Assembly: GCF_030269925.1 (NCBI RefSeq)
Contig: NC_085121.1
Span: 16,447,501-16,511,500 of the forward strand
From: Bombyx mori
Taxonomy: Eukaryota; Arthropoda; Insecta; Lepidoptera; Bombycidae
DNA length: 64,000 bases
Direction: 5' to 3'
In this document: piece after piece, positions 54,558 through 64,000 of the stretch
Layout of the letters: each line of letters starts with the position of its first letter
Numbering within the stretch: position 1 is the first letter of the stretch
The notes under the pieces: generated by a model
Seen by the model: only the letters and a program-made list of their open reading frames with translations
What the model was told of the DNA's origin: nothing
Databases searched by the model: none
Position numbers and translations under genes: made by a program

Positions 54558-56117
54558 TCTAATATATAAAATTCTCGTGTCACAGTTTTCGTTGCCATAC
54601 TCCTCCGAAACGGCTTGACCGATTTTGATGAAATTTTTTGTGCTTATCCGGTATCTATGAGAATCGGCCAACATCTATTTTTCATCCCCCTAAATGTTAG
54701 GGGTAGTCCACCCCTAAATATTTTTTTTTAATTTTTAGACAACATTTTTATTTTCTATTTTTTTATGATACAACATACAAAAATACATACAATCCTCAAT
54801 TTTCACCCCTCTACGATCAACCCCTATTTTTTATTTGTTAATTATAAACTTTAATTTTTTTGGCAAGATTTTCATTTTTATTTTTATTTTGTCATGAATA
54901 AAATAAAAACTCTGATGATACTCTAAATTTTTCATCCCTCTATGATCAACCCCTATTTTTTATTTGTTAATTATAAACTTTAATTTTTTTGTGCAAGTTT
55001 TTATTTTGTTTTGTCATGACTTAAAATAAAAAAAACATATTACTCTCAATTTTCACTCTTATACGATCAACCCCTATTTTTCCATCCTGATTAATATTTT
55101 TTTTATTCTATGCACAGATCCGCAATAAGGTTGCAAGATGGCAATCAAATATTATAATTGTAGTACGATAAATTCTTATTCAGAGTTTATAATTTCAAGT
55201 TCCTTTAATAATGATTTTTTTTTAAATTGAATTTGATCTCCCGCCCTCGCCGATCGACTACTGATCAACTATCAATCGATCAGCTATCCCCGCCAGGAGT
55301 CACCACTCATCCAGCAAACATCACGTAGTAGGGATGAGGACGAAGCCGGTCTCCTGTCTTACTTTTTCTTTTTAAGAGATTTTATGACCTGGTAACTGAG
55401 ACCTTTAAGTCATGTCTTATTTTAATTTATATATTATTAATATTTTTATGAAAAATGATATTATGGAGTGAAATGAAATGAAGATGATTAATTTGAGACA
55501 CTAATCAACTGGGTTGAAATTAAATAAAATGAATTGAGATGATATGGGATGAAATATAATCTTAGTAAAATGGTGGTCATTTACTAAGATTTTTTCAGTG
55601 GACTTTTTGGAAGATCCCGAAAAGTTACGTCCAGCGGCTTTGTTTCATTTTCCCATATTTGTGCACTTTCACAGATAATAGACAGTTAATAAACCACCAT
55701 TATTACACATTTAACCCCGAAGAAACACTAAATAGACAAAATAAAACAAATCACACAACTTCACTCCTCGCGTTCCCGCCTAAAAGTCTCCTGTCTTACT
55801 CACTATACATCATAGATTATACACTTAATATATTTGAGAGCTATACAATACTATACATTTTTCAGCCATGTTTTTTTGGTTTTATTTGTGTATCAATAGT
55901 ATGTTCAGTAGGTCTGAGAATCAGCTACTATCTATTTTTCATACCCCTAAGTGAAAAGGTTTGTCAGCCCCAAACATTTATTTTTTATTTTAATTTTTTG
56001 GATATATTTTTTTTGTTTATAATGAGGTATTATGTGGTTAAATGAGGTTTTTTTTCTACAGTAGAATTTTCTTAGAAATCTTATTTAAGGCAACACAACG
56101 TTTGCCGGGACAGCTAG
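54558..56117 (+). mobile_element. Complete 1.56-kb non-autonomous Helitron
   Basis: 5' end TCTAATATATAAAATTCTCG at 54558, preceded by A; 3' end AACGTTTGCCGGGACAGCTAG to 56117 (motif 56097-56117), followed by T. TC/CTAG termini and an A|T target are the Helitron signature, and both ends match common lepidopteran Helitrons as I remember them. The AT-rich interior has three tandem units (54797-55085) and a GC-richer ATCGATC patch (about 55255-55330). No Rep/helicase coding was found. The 128-codon frame at 55659-56045 shows no Rep or helicase motif; it is hydrophobic in parts and most likely chance. Confidence 0.82.
54797..55085 (+). repeat. Three tandem units inside the Helitron
   Basis: The phrase (T)ACGATCAACCCCTATTTTT (once TATGATC) recurs at about 54812, 54931 and 55062, each in a unit of about 120 bp that also holds TATTTGTTAATTATAAAC (twice). 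The third unit is cut short. Confidence 0.75.
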
Positions 56118-56785
56118 TAACTTATGAAATAATTGAAAAATTTACCTCATCTTTGGTTAACCTTTTGTAACATTTAAAAAATATTTATATTATATTATTA
56201 AGCATTTAAAAATAAAACTGATTTCAAAACTTACAATTGACATGGTTTAACAAATGCCTTTTTAATGAGGATATTTTGAATGACAAGGCTTAATAGCTTT
56301 CCAGTAACAATATACAGGACCAAAACTTTTAAGCAAAATTCCTCTAACACTTCTAATATACAAAGCAAAGCCCTTTTAACGCGAACCCGAAACCTATACA
56401 TTTAAACTATTCACCATTTCCTGAAAACTTTCAAAAACTTCGCTTTGGATAGTTCGGGCTCACAGGATAAATTCAAGTGTTAGGAACCGCATTCGGAAGA
56501 ATTCAAGATTCTCGCCCCTAAGCCGAGTTGGGGATGTTCGAGGCCGCGGGCATTATCGGGATTTTGGCTATACCGGGTATACGCGAAAATTCAATTTGAG
56601 TAATTGAAGATTTTTCAAAACTGCCGCACAGGTTTTTATTCTTTATTATAGTTGATTGAAAACAATATTCTTCCATTTACTTAGATTGACAGATAGGCAT
56701 CCAATGTTAATCGGTGAACATAGTAAAACATCATAGCCCAAATCTTTTTTTTTGTTCCTACCTAAGCTGATGGTCTTAAGAGACC
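56118..56785. other. Unassigned sequence
   Basis: AT-rich with a GC-richer patch at about 56520-56580. No gene recognised. Confidence 0.4.
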
Positions 56786-57012
56786 ATTTCACAGTAACCG
56801 GGCGAGTAGATGAGCTCACGGCGCTCAAGCCTGACGTTGTTGCTAACACGAACTCTAGCAAGAGCAGTGCTTCGCAGAATCTACCACCGGATCGGAAACG
56901 CGACCCACTGAGAACATCCAGCGAGAAACTCAGTGGGCTGTGTCTGTGGATTAATTTACACGCCGAGCCCTTCGTCGCAAGTGACGGGTTCGACGAGAAC
57001 GATGACCGGATC
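56786..57012 (-). mobile_element. Jockey-type LINE 3' end, group B
   Basis: Minus-strand 3' UTR (the plus strand shows GCAGAATCTACCACCGGATC and GAGAAACTCAGTGGGC) plus the last ORF2 codons (CGTCGCAAGTGACGGGTTCG). Closely parallel to 15200-15430. The overlapping open frames are shadows of the repeat. Confidence 0.72.
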
Positions 57013-57499
57013 CTAAATCTTGCTGCCACTTTTGAACACTTTGACAGCTCAACGTTTATGCCTTTTCGTATGATGGGTTCATAGCTTTGTGATCACGAAT
57101 TTCGCTTTTTCGTTATATAAGATAGAGAATTATCATAGCACTCTACATTATCTGTGTCTAAGTAATACAATGCGAGATCAATCAAGGTTAAGGAAACATT
57201 TCGATGAGTCATCTATTGACTGTGTTACTAATGTCTAATCTATATGTTTTATCGGTCACCGCTCTTTATGTTTATGATTTATGATGTTTGCCAGCTATGC
57301 GTAAATAGGACAAAAACATTTTGGCCCAATTTTTTATATTACGGTTAACTGGTCAGATTACTTTAGTGTGACCGATACTGAACCCAAATACTTTGTTGAC
57401 AGATTGCCGAAAGAAGCAAATTTAAAAAGATTACCTAAAACAAATAGTGACGTCACAAATTTCATGACATTAAATATCACCCTCCGTGCGTCGCGCGTC
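57013..57499. other. Unassigned AT-rich sequence
   Basis: Nothing recognised. Confidence 0.4.
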
Positions 57500-57905
57500 A
57501 AGTTCCTCAGTGCTGAGGGTCGTGACCTTTATGGAGCACTTCGGTTAGAACTATGTTCCTCCATTCACTCCTGTCCTCCACGCAGTGGATAGCGACATTG
57601 ATGCTGGAGTCGTCTTAATCTGATCGAACCAGCGTATGGGACTACGCCCCCTAGGCCTCTTTCCTTTCACTTTGCCAGCGATGAGTAGTCTTTCGAGATT
57701 GTCACCCTTTTTCCTCGCAACGTCACCGAAAAACTCGAAAATCCTACGTGGTGAAGAGTCTTGTGGAGACGCCTTGTTTTTCCAGGATTGATACGTTGGT
57801 CCGATGCGCCGTCCAGGGAATCCGCAGCATTATCCTCCAGCACCACATCTCAAACGCCTCGACCTGAGTTCGATCAGCCTCAGGAGATACCCGCCCCCTG
57901 TAAGA
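57500..57905 (-). mobile_element. RTE-like LINE C-terminal fragment (family C), longest copy
   Basis: The minus-strand coding sense shows DNLERLLIAGKVKGKRPRG followed by a WFDQIKT-like stretch, typical of RTE-like LINE C-termini. About 400 bp, frameshifted. Related to 20465-20640 and 38895-39065. Confidence 0.65.
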
Positions 57906-58054
57906 AGATAGAGGTTAAATATAGCTATAATATGTAAATTATTATATGTATATTATATATAATAGTTAGCGCTATCTTATTATAGCTCTGACTGTCACAA
58001 ACTCTTAGAATTTGATGATAAATTGACACATTTTTAGATATATTTGTAGGTTGC

Positions 58055-58225
58055 GAATTTGTAAGTCTGCACCATTACCCAGGACCGGCCTATTTCTGTT
58101 GCGAAGTAATCACGCGTTTCAATTTAAAGGGTGTGACTTTATGTTTCGATCGATGTTCGATTTTATGTCTTTAGATCGAGGGCTAAGGGCTCCGGTGGCC
58201 ACTTAACACTAGAACCATGAGCTCG
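58055..58225 (+). mobile_element. Degenerate Bm1-like SINE relic
   Basis: CCTATTTCTGTTGCGAAGTA, then CACGCGTTTCAATTTAAAGG and a CACTTAACACTAGAACCATG end follow Bm1 order. Old copy. Confidence 0.5.
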
Positions 58226-58296
58226 TTACATAAAAACATAGCAACGATTCCAAAAAGGGATTTTATATAATAAATACATACGTATAAATATTGATT

Positions 58297-58425
58297 TTAT
58301 ATTATTTGTTAGATGGGTGGATGAGCTCAAGGCCTACTTGATGTTAAGTGGTTACCGAAGCCCATAGATATCTACAACGTAAATGCCACCACCCACTTTG
58401 AGACATGAGTTGTAAAGTCTCACTT
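58297..58425 (-). mobile_element. Bm1-like SINE, short 3' copy
   Basis: The last third of Bm1 on the minus strand (TTAGATGGGTGGATGAGCTC to GAGACATGAGTTGTAAAGTC on the plus strand). Confidence 0.78.
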
Positions 58426-58804
58426 TTTAACACTCACAATGACATAACACAATGACATCAGTTTTTTGATTAATTGTGATTAAACGCGTTGTAATAGAGT
58501 TTAAATCCAAATGACGCGCTTAGTGTAGCGTAGCGCAGTGGTATCAGGCGTACAAACCCAACGGAAATATCTGAGTCTTGAGGAATCATTTCATGGTCCC
58601 AAGTGTATTTGCGTATATCGCTTGTGATTTTTAATCTAAAAATGTATTGTATAATATAAAAAGGGAATAATATTTTATGTGGTAAAATATAAACCACAAA
58701 CCATAATTTATAGTTAAATTCATATTTCAAAACAGTACTTTTGTTAAAACGAATTTTATATGAAGTTTATCACTTTCAAGCCAATTCATTAATGAGCTCC
58801 AATC
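58426..58804. other. Unassigned AT-rich sequence
   Basis: TAGCGTAGCGCAGTGGTATC (58525-58544) resembles a pol III A box, but no B box or cloverleaf was found. Confidence 0.35.
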
Positions 58805-58995
58805 TATGAAGAATTTATTTATTTATAACTTTATATACTTGACACTATAAAGGTGGACTTAATGCCATAGGCATTCTCTAACAGTCTACCTTAGGGGAGT
58901 GCATAGATGAGTTGGTATGTGTAATGTGAAAGTGATATTACTTAAACATATGTGTATATTTATATAACATATATAATATTTATAGATACATAATG
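58805..58995 (-). repeat. Unclassified interspersed repeat, copy 2
   Basis: Inverted partner of 22570-22850: GGTGGACTTAATGCCATAGG, GCATTCTCTAACAGTCTACC and a TATATA-rich end in the same order. Confidence 0.6.
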
Positions 58996-59264
58996 TAAGA
59001 CGAAATAATGTTATAATAAATTTACCAAATAGAAAGCCAATGACTTGTTATTCAATGAAAAAAAAAAATAAACAAATTGAACATACAGAAAAAATACGGG
59101 CTGAAACTGAAATTCGAATTTTAAATTGGAAAAATCGTTGAATATTGTATACACGTTACATACTTTATGAATGATTAAAATGGCCAGATGTTGGACAAAA
59201 AACAGATTGATGTGTTTTTCACAGAACATTTGGGAGAGATATCAGGATTCCCCGTTTATAAAAT
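58996..59264. other. Unassigned AT-rich sequence
   Basis: Nothing recognised. Confidence 0.35.
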
Positions 59265-59425
59265 CTTATCGGAATAGCTTCGTTTATCCGCAGTGCATTT
59301 TCAAAGATCTTTTTTGCCGAATACCATCCCACTTGGGAATGAACTTCACGGCGCTTCCTGAGCGCTGTGCCATGTCTTTCTTCAAACGAGGTTTTCAGAG
59401 AGTACTCAACGGAAGCAACGTCTTT
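59265..59425 (+). mobile_element. Diverged Jockey-type ORF2 C-terminal fragment
   Basis: Reads RNSFVYPQCIFKDLFCRIP, LPERCAMSFFKRGFQRVLNG, aligned with FPERYDMSFFKRGLWRVLSG of the BMC1-like LINE. More distant than the other copies, so older or a sister family. Confidence 0.65.
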
Positions 59426-60473
59426 GGCCGTGACCTTAGCACGGTGAATCTTTAACTTGAAGCAATCAATCAGATAATTAGCTTCTATTAACTACAATTG
59501 CTACAATTTGAATTTATTAGAATTACCGCTTCGTATTTGTAGAGATTTTGTGAGAACATCAATCTAAGCTTTTGCAGATATATAGGTAATAAAAATTACA
59601 GTACTAAATCAGCCTCATGTTAATTACTGGGTTATGGTTAATGAATTTAGTTGAAATAAACGCCTTCACCATCCAAGCATTTAAATCCGGGACAAAAAAA
59701 AAGACCAAGGACATATGCAGATTTAAAATTGAGTTTAAATTTAGGCCGCAGATGCTGCATCTCTTTTTTGTCTCTTCCGGTTTCCGCCCGTGAGATTTGC
59801 ATGTGAAATGGTTTCGGGGGCTGGTGGTTTGGTGCAGTACTGTTTTTGTGAAATCTTAAATTCGTTTCCCTTTCTTTTAGACAGAATGTGCTGGTTGCAT
59901 AACTAATTTCTACTTCATCACGAGCTTAATTAAGATGGCTTTTTAAATTATCGTTTTTTATCGCTTAGATATATGAACTAGTTCACCACCTACCTACAAG
60001 TGAATAAGCACATAAAGTCATAAGGTGGGTTACCGTATTTAGGTTTTTCAGTGAACAGCTGGTGAGGCGTAATCCAGCCAATCCACACAGAGCAACAACA
60101 AATTAAGTTCCAATCATTTGCTTATATCAATACATAATTTACAGCCAAAATTAAAATAATTGAGTGACTCTAGTAACTCTGGAACCACTATTAAGTTATA
60201 AGTCTGGTGAAGCGAACACCTTAGAAAAATCGCACATTGTAAATTTAGTCTAACGTTAGTTTAAACAAATTTGTCTCAATTATAAGAAAATATTCATCAA
60301 AAGAATAATTATCCTAAATACATAAATTCTCAGGCAATTTGCGTCATCAAACAAAAGAGTGGGTGGCCCTTCTGTAAGGAGTTCATGGATGTAGCATATA
60401 AAAATGGAATACAATATTCGCTTACGTCATTCCATTTTTAGTAGGCGTACATACCTTCATTAATAATAATAAG
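59426..60473. other. Unassigned sequence
   Basis: No gene or repeat recognised. Confidence 0.4.
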
Positions 60474-60625
60474 ATAACGGATAAGACGTCTGGTGCATTC
60501 GTATGTAGCGATGCAACGGTGTTCTAATCCCGCAGGCGGGTACCAATTTTTCTAATGAAATACGTAGTCAACAAATACTCACGATTGACTTTCACGGTGA
60601 AGGAATAACATCGTGTAATAAAAAC
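60474..60625 (+). mobile_element. Bm1-like SINE, head half (split by a LINE)
   Basis: Contains the tRNA-like head (AACGGATAAGACGTCTGG, then GGTGTTCTAATCCC) and the linker up to GTGTAATAAAAACC. The same SINE resumes at about 61051 after the inserted LINE end. Confidence 0.82.
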
Positions 60626-61050
60626 CATTCTCACGGATCGTTTGGAGCCTCTGGGTCTGCGGAGGGCTTCGGTTCCCTCTGTATTTTGTACCGTATGTTC
60701 CATGGGGAGTGCTCCGAGGAATTGTTCGAGATGATACCGTCATCACGTTTTTACCATCGCACCACCCGCCACCGGAGTAGAGTTCATCCATACTACTGGA
60801 GCGACTGCGGTCATCCACAGTGCATTTCCAGAGGTATTTTTTGCTACGTACCATCCGGCTATGGAATGAGCTCCCCTCCATGGTGTTTCCCGAGCGCTAT
60901 GACATGTCCTTCTTCAAACGAGGCTTTTGGAGAGTATTAAGCGGTAGGCAGTGGCTTGGCTCTGCCCCTGGCATTGCTGAAGTCCATGGGCGACGGTAAC
61001 CACTCACCATCAGGTGGGCCGTATGCTCGTCTGCCTACAAGGGCAATAAA
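60626..61050 (+). mobile_element. BMC1-like LINE 3' end nested in Bm1
   Basis: From ATTCTCACGGATCG to GGGCAATAAAAAA: about 100 ORF2 codons with small frame breaks (60686-60940 open: MFHGECSEELFEMIPSSRFY) plus the 3' UTR and A tail. It interrupts a Bm1 at an A-rich site, so it inserted after that Bm1 did. Confidence 0.85.
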
Positions 61051-61341
61051 AAAAAATCAAACCCGCAAAATTATAGTTTGCGTAATCACTGGTGGTAGGA
61101 CCTCTTGGGAGTCCGCACGGGTAGGTACCACCACCCCGCCTATTTTCCGCCGTAAAGCAGTAATGCGTTTCGGTTCGAAGGGTGGGGTAGCCGTTGTAAT
61201 AATACTTGAGACCTTAGAACTTATATCTCAAGGTGGGTGGCGCAGTTACGTTGTAGATGTCTATGGGCTCCAGTAACTACTTAGCACCAGGTGCTAACGA
61301 GGGCTGTGAGCTCGTTCACCCATCTAAGCAATAAAAAAAAA
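61051..61341 (+). mobile_element. Bm1-like SINE, body and 3' half (split by a LINE)
   Basis: Starts AAATCAAACCCGCAAAATTA and ends TCTAAGCAATAAAAAAA; continues the head at 60474-60625. It carries a small insertion in GGTGCTAACGAGGGCTGTG. Confidence 0.85.
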
Positions 61342-61342
61342 C

Positions 61343-61445
61343 CCTTCCAACCGAAACGCATTACTGCTTCACGGCAGAAATAGGCAGGGTATAGGTACCA
61401 CCGTACCTACCCGCGCGGACTCACAAGAGGTCCTACCACCAGTAA
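61343..61445 (-). mobile_element. Bm1-like SINE fragment, tail-to-body with its neighbour
   Basis: The minus-strand body (CCGAAACGCATTACTGC to AGGTCCTACCACCAGT on the plus strand) directly abuts the A tail of the plus-strand Bm1. It carries a short GTACCACC duplication near 61398. Confidence 0.8.
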
Positions 61446-63237
61446 AAAGTAGTCGCTGTGAAGCTATAACGTCCATGCACCTTCAGGACTTCTCCTGATA
61501 AAATTCGCCACGTGTTCGCTGTACTGTTCCTTTCAACATTTTTTTGAAGTTGTTATTGATAATTGACTTTTTTGTTATTTCGTCTACGCTTTATCTAACG
61601 TGAATAATAAATGTTATTATTTATAATTTAAATAACAACATTTTGCATTTAATTAGATCTGCGATTTTTATTCAGACATAATTAGAATGTTGCATCAGTT
61701 CCAGGTATAAATGACGAGAATGGAAAAAAGGTATTTTTTAATTGTAATCAGAAAGGGTTTAATCGACTTTTGCCTACGCAGTGAGGACGGTAAATCAGAC
61801 AACAGAGAATACAGACAAGGATTAGCTCAGGAAAACAAAAACATGCTACATATTATTATGGAGGAAGCCTTCATATCATAACGTTAACCCTCCATCCATA
61901 CTAAGAATTGATGTCGAAGTTTTTATAGAAGAACGGTGGTTCTGGTCTCAAACAGAAAGGCATTACAGGTTCGTGGTAGAAATAGGTTAGTTGGGACCTA
62001 TCTGTGCGAGTTTACAATTAGCCTCACCACCAGTAACTGCTTGTTTGTGGTCACGATACTCTGGTATAGCGTACGATTCCTAAGTCGTCTTTTATCCACG
62101 GTAAGAGATGGAGAGTGGTGCTATTCTAAATCTCCACCAAACAGCCTGATAAATAAAGAACATGTTGCAGTTCTATCTGTCTAGGGCCCAATTGTGTGTT
62201 CCGCAAGTCGAGAAGCATTCAAATTTTGGTCTCATTGACAATCAAAATTTGGATATCAGTACTTTTATTTCGCGAATCCGTTTTCCTTTCCGCCCTATAA
62301 AATACAAAATAATAACCTCTCTTTGATATCTACCTCAGTCTATATTTACATGTGAAAAGAACCCAAATCTTTCAATGAATAAATCATAAAATATTGATGT
62401 GTTCCGTCGATTTTATATACCCGATGAAACGGAGCTTTAAGCTCCAATACTTTGAATTTGTATACATATATTAGGGTAATTATGGAATGTTGGATTTTTT
62501 GAGCTCAAGATGGCTGGAGGATTTCAGTTTTTTCTTAAAGTTCAAAGGAGTCAAAATATATTACGATAATATGTATATTAAAAGGATGCTTTCGGCCAGT
62601 CAGAAAATAATATTTATTTGCGTTACTGTAATAGTTATCTTACCCGTTAACGGGGAAAGTATGCGTACTTTGAGCTAGCAAAATACTGTAAGTTAGAGAG
62701 CATATCTTTGTTCAATTTATCATGCGTTGCCGTGGAAAAATATTGGTATCCCTCGATCGATGAACTTTGATCTAACCCAAAAATGTAGACTTAGGAATCA
62801 AACATTCATTTAATATTACTAAAATACTATTTTTAACTTTAACCACGTAAAATATCGCACAGAAAAAGATAAAAAAGGCGTTCCACAATTTAGCAGGTAT
62901 GTTTTTTTTTTAATTCCCAGTTCTGTAATCCCGCGTAACATTTCCTTTGCCTATCCTTAGGGAGTACCCTAATTACTTATGAAGACATGACACGTCCACC
63001 GTACACGCCAAGCCGGAACTGCGCGTAACTAATTATACTGCCACATTCATCTTAAAAATGACGGTGATATGGTACTTTAATGTTTACAAGAGATTAACCA
63101 TTTTATTGAACTTTTAATAACATTAGATGTATGGTTTCCATTGTGTGTACTCAGGACTGCAGTTGTTTCTTCGGATTTTAAAGCAATTGCTTACATCCCT
63201 AGTTTTGGTCCCTTTTTTTAAAGTAAACTAGTTTAAA
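61446..63237. other. Long stretch, one weak Bm1 relic, no gene
   Basis: About 61960-62037 has minus-strand Bm1-like order (GGTAGAAATAGGTTAGTTGG, CCTCACCACCAGTAACT). The rest is AT-rich; the frame at 62487-62678 has no recognised domain. Confidence 0.4.
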
Positions 63238-63418
63238 AGGAGAAGACCTGGTCGCCCTGTACACACTTGGCGACGCACCGTAGAGAATGAGATGAGGACT
63301 GCCAACGTGACCTGGAGTGATGTCAAGGAGCAAGCGCAAGACAGAGTAAAGTGGAGACAACTTGTGAGGGCCATATGTACCAGCGGGGTACCCTAGGACT
63401 ACAACAACAACAACAACA
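63238..63418 (+). mobile_element. LINE C-terminal fragment with CAA tail
   Basis: Reads RRPGRPVHTWRRTVENEMRT, VTWSDVKEQAQDRVKWRQL, then a stop and (CAA)n (63401-63418). It is typical of the C-terminus of LINEs with microsatellite tails (RTE-like in my judgement). Well preserved but only about 55 codons. Confidence 0.7.
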
Positions 63419-63694
63419 GTTTAAAATTCACATTATTATTATTGTCATTACTTTTACATTACATTATTGTCCAACAATCATATAAATATTAGCCTATCCT
63501 AAGTACATTTACAGTAGAGTAGAGAGTACAAGTACAGCCTAAGTGCATTTATTTTCTACATGGATACCAAGTTTCAAGTCAATCGGATGCATGGTTCAGT
63601 AGTTATAAAGGAACATCGGTAAAAACCACTGTAGATTAGATTAGTATAGATGATTGAAATAGATTCGTCGCCCAAAATGCAATAAAAAAACTAA

Positions 63695-63985
63695 TTGTGA
63701 GCAGGCGCTGTAACCAAATAGATAAGACGCCCGGTGCACACAAATCAAGCGCGGCGACTGCACCCGTGTTCACATCCAATAGACAGGGAGCATTTTTATA
63801 ATTATATACGTACTTAAACCATGTCCACTAAAATGCTTTTATGCATAATCACTAAATAATACTAAACATATAAACCTCAAATTTTAAGGTTGGTGACGGC
63901 ATTCACTTTGTCATGTGTATGGCCTTTAATAACCACATAATACTAGCTGGGCCATGAATTCGTTCACTAGTCTAAACAACAAATG
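63695..63985 (+). mobile_element. Degenerate Bm1-like SINE relic
   Basis: Head-like TAACCAAATAGATAAGACGC and GTGTTCACATCC, then a shortened body and TGGGCCATGAATTCGTTCAC end. Old copy with internal loss. Confidence 0.5.
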
Positions 63986-64000
63986 AGTCGTCTATTATCA

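Noticed and set aside
55659..56045. 128-codon frame inside the Helitron as a Helitron gene
   Set aside because: No Rep or helicase motifs, and far too short for either; best seen as chance in AT-rich sequence.

Overview
The window looks like nuclear DNA of a silkmoth (Bombyx mori or a close relative). The main reason is the number of copies of one SINE whose sequence matches, from memory, the Bombyx Bm1 family: a tRNA-like head, a body, and an end reading like GTGAGCTCGTCCACCCATCTAAGCAATAAA. Lepidopteran-type Jockey, R1-like and RTE-like LINEs, Helitrons and a BEL/Pao element support this. I found no intact host protein gene, no convincing functional tRNA or rRNA gene and no CRISPR. This is an AT-rich intergenic or intronic stretch shaped by nested transposons.

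Layout. 1-2045: AT-rich sequence with LINE relics and one Bm1. 2059-7236: a complete Jockey-clade LINE flanked by a 13-bp target-site duplication (TSD), with open ORF1 (gag-like, three zinc knuckles) and ORF2 (endonuclease plus reverse transcriptase), a DPE-like promoter motif, a 3' UTR and a pure A tail. This is the only element here that looks coding-competent. 7250-47200: a patchwork of Bm1 SINEs in both orientations, 5'-truncated LINE ends of several families (one shaped like BMC1, two related Jockey groups called A and B here, an R1-like copy, RTE-like C-termini), short Helitrons, two solo LTRs of one family, and local tandem duplications. 47234-53209 (minus strand): a BEL/Pao LTR retrotransposon with a 5-bp TSD. 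It is broken by loss of the reverse-transcriptase active-site region, frameshifts and a stop, and its two LTRs differ by about 505 bp. 53215-64000: more Bm1, LINE and Helitron copies, including a complete 1.56-kb non-autonomous Helitron and a LINE end nested inside a Bm1.

How the parts relate. The LINE at 2059 encodes the machinery for target-primed reverse transcription. Truncated copies of its family (33909-34349 with its own TSD; an older relic at 30569) show that the family has moved more than once. Bm1 encodes no protein and must use LINE enzymes. The BEL/Pao copy and the Helitrons lack the proteins needed to move themselves.

Limits. All family names come from motif recognition by eye, with no database search. 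Edges of degenerate copies are approximate, usually within 5-20 bases. Edges backed by TSDs are more exact.
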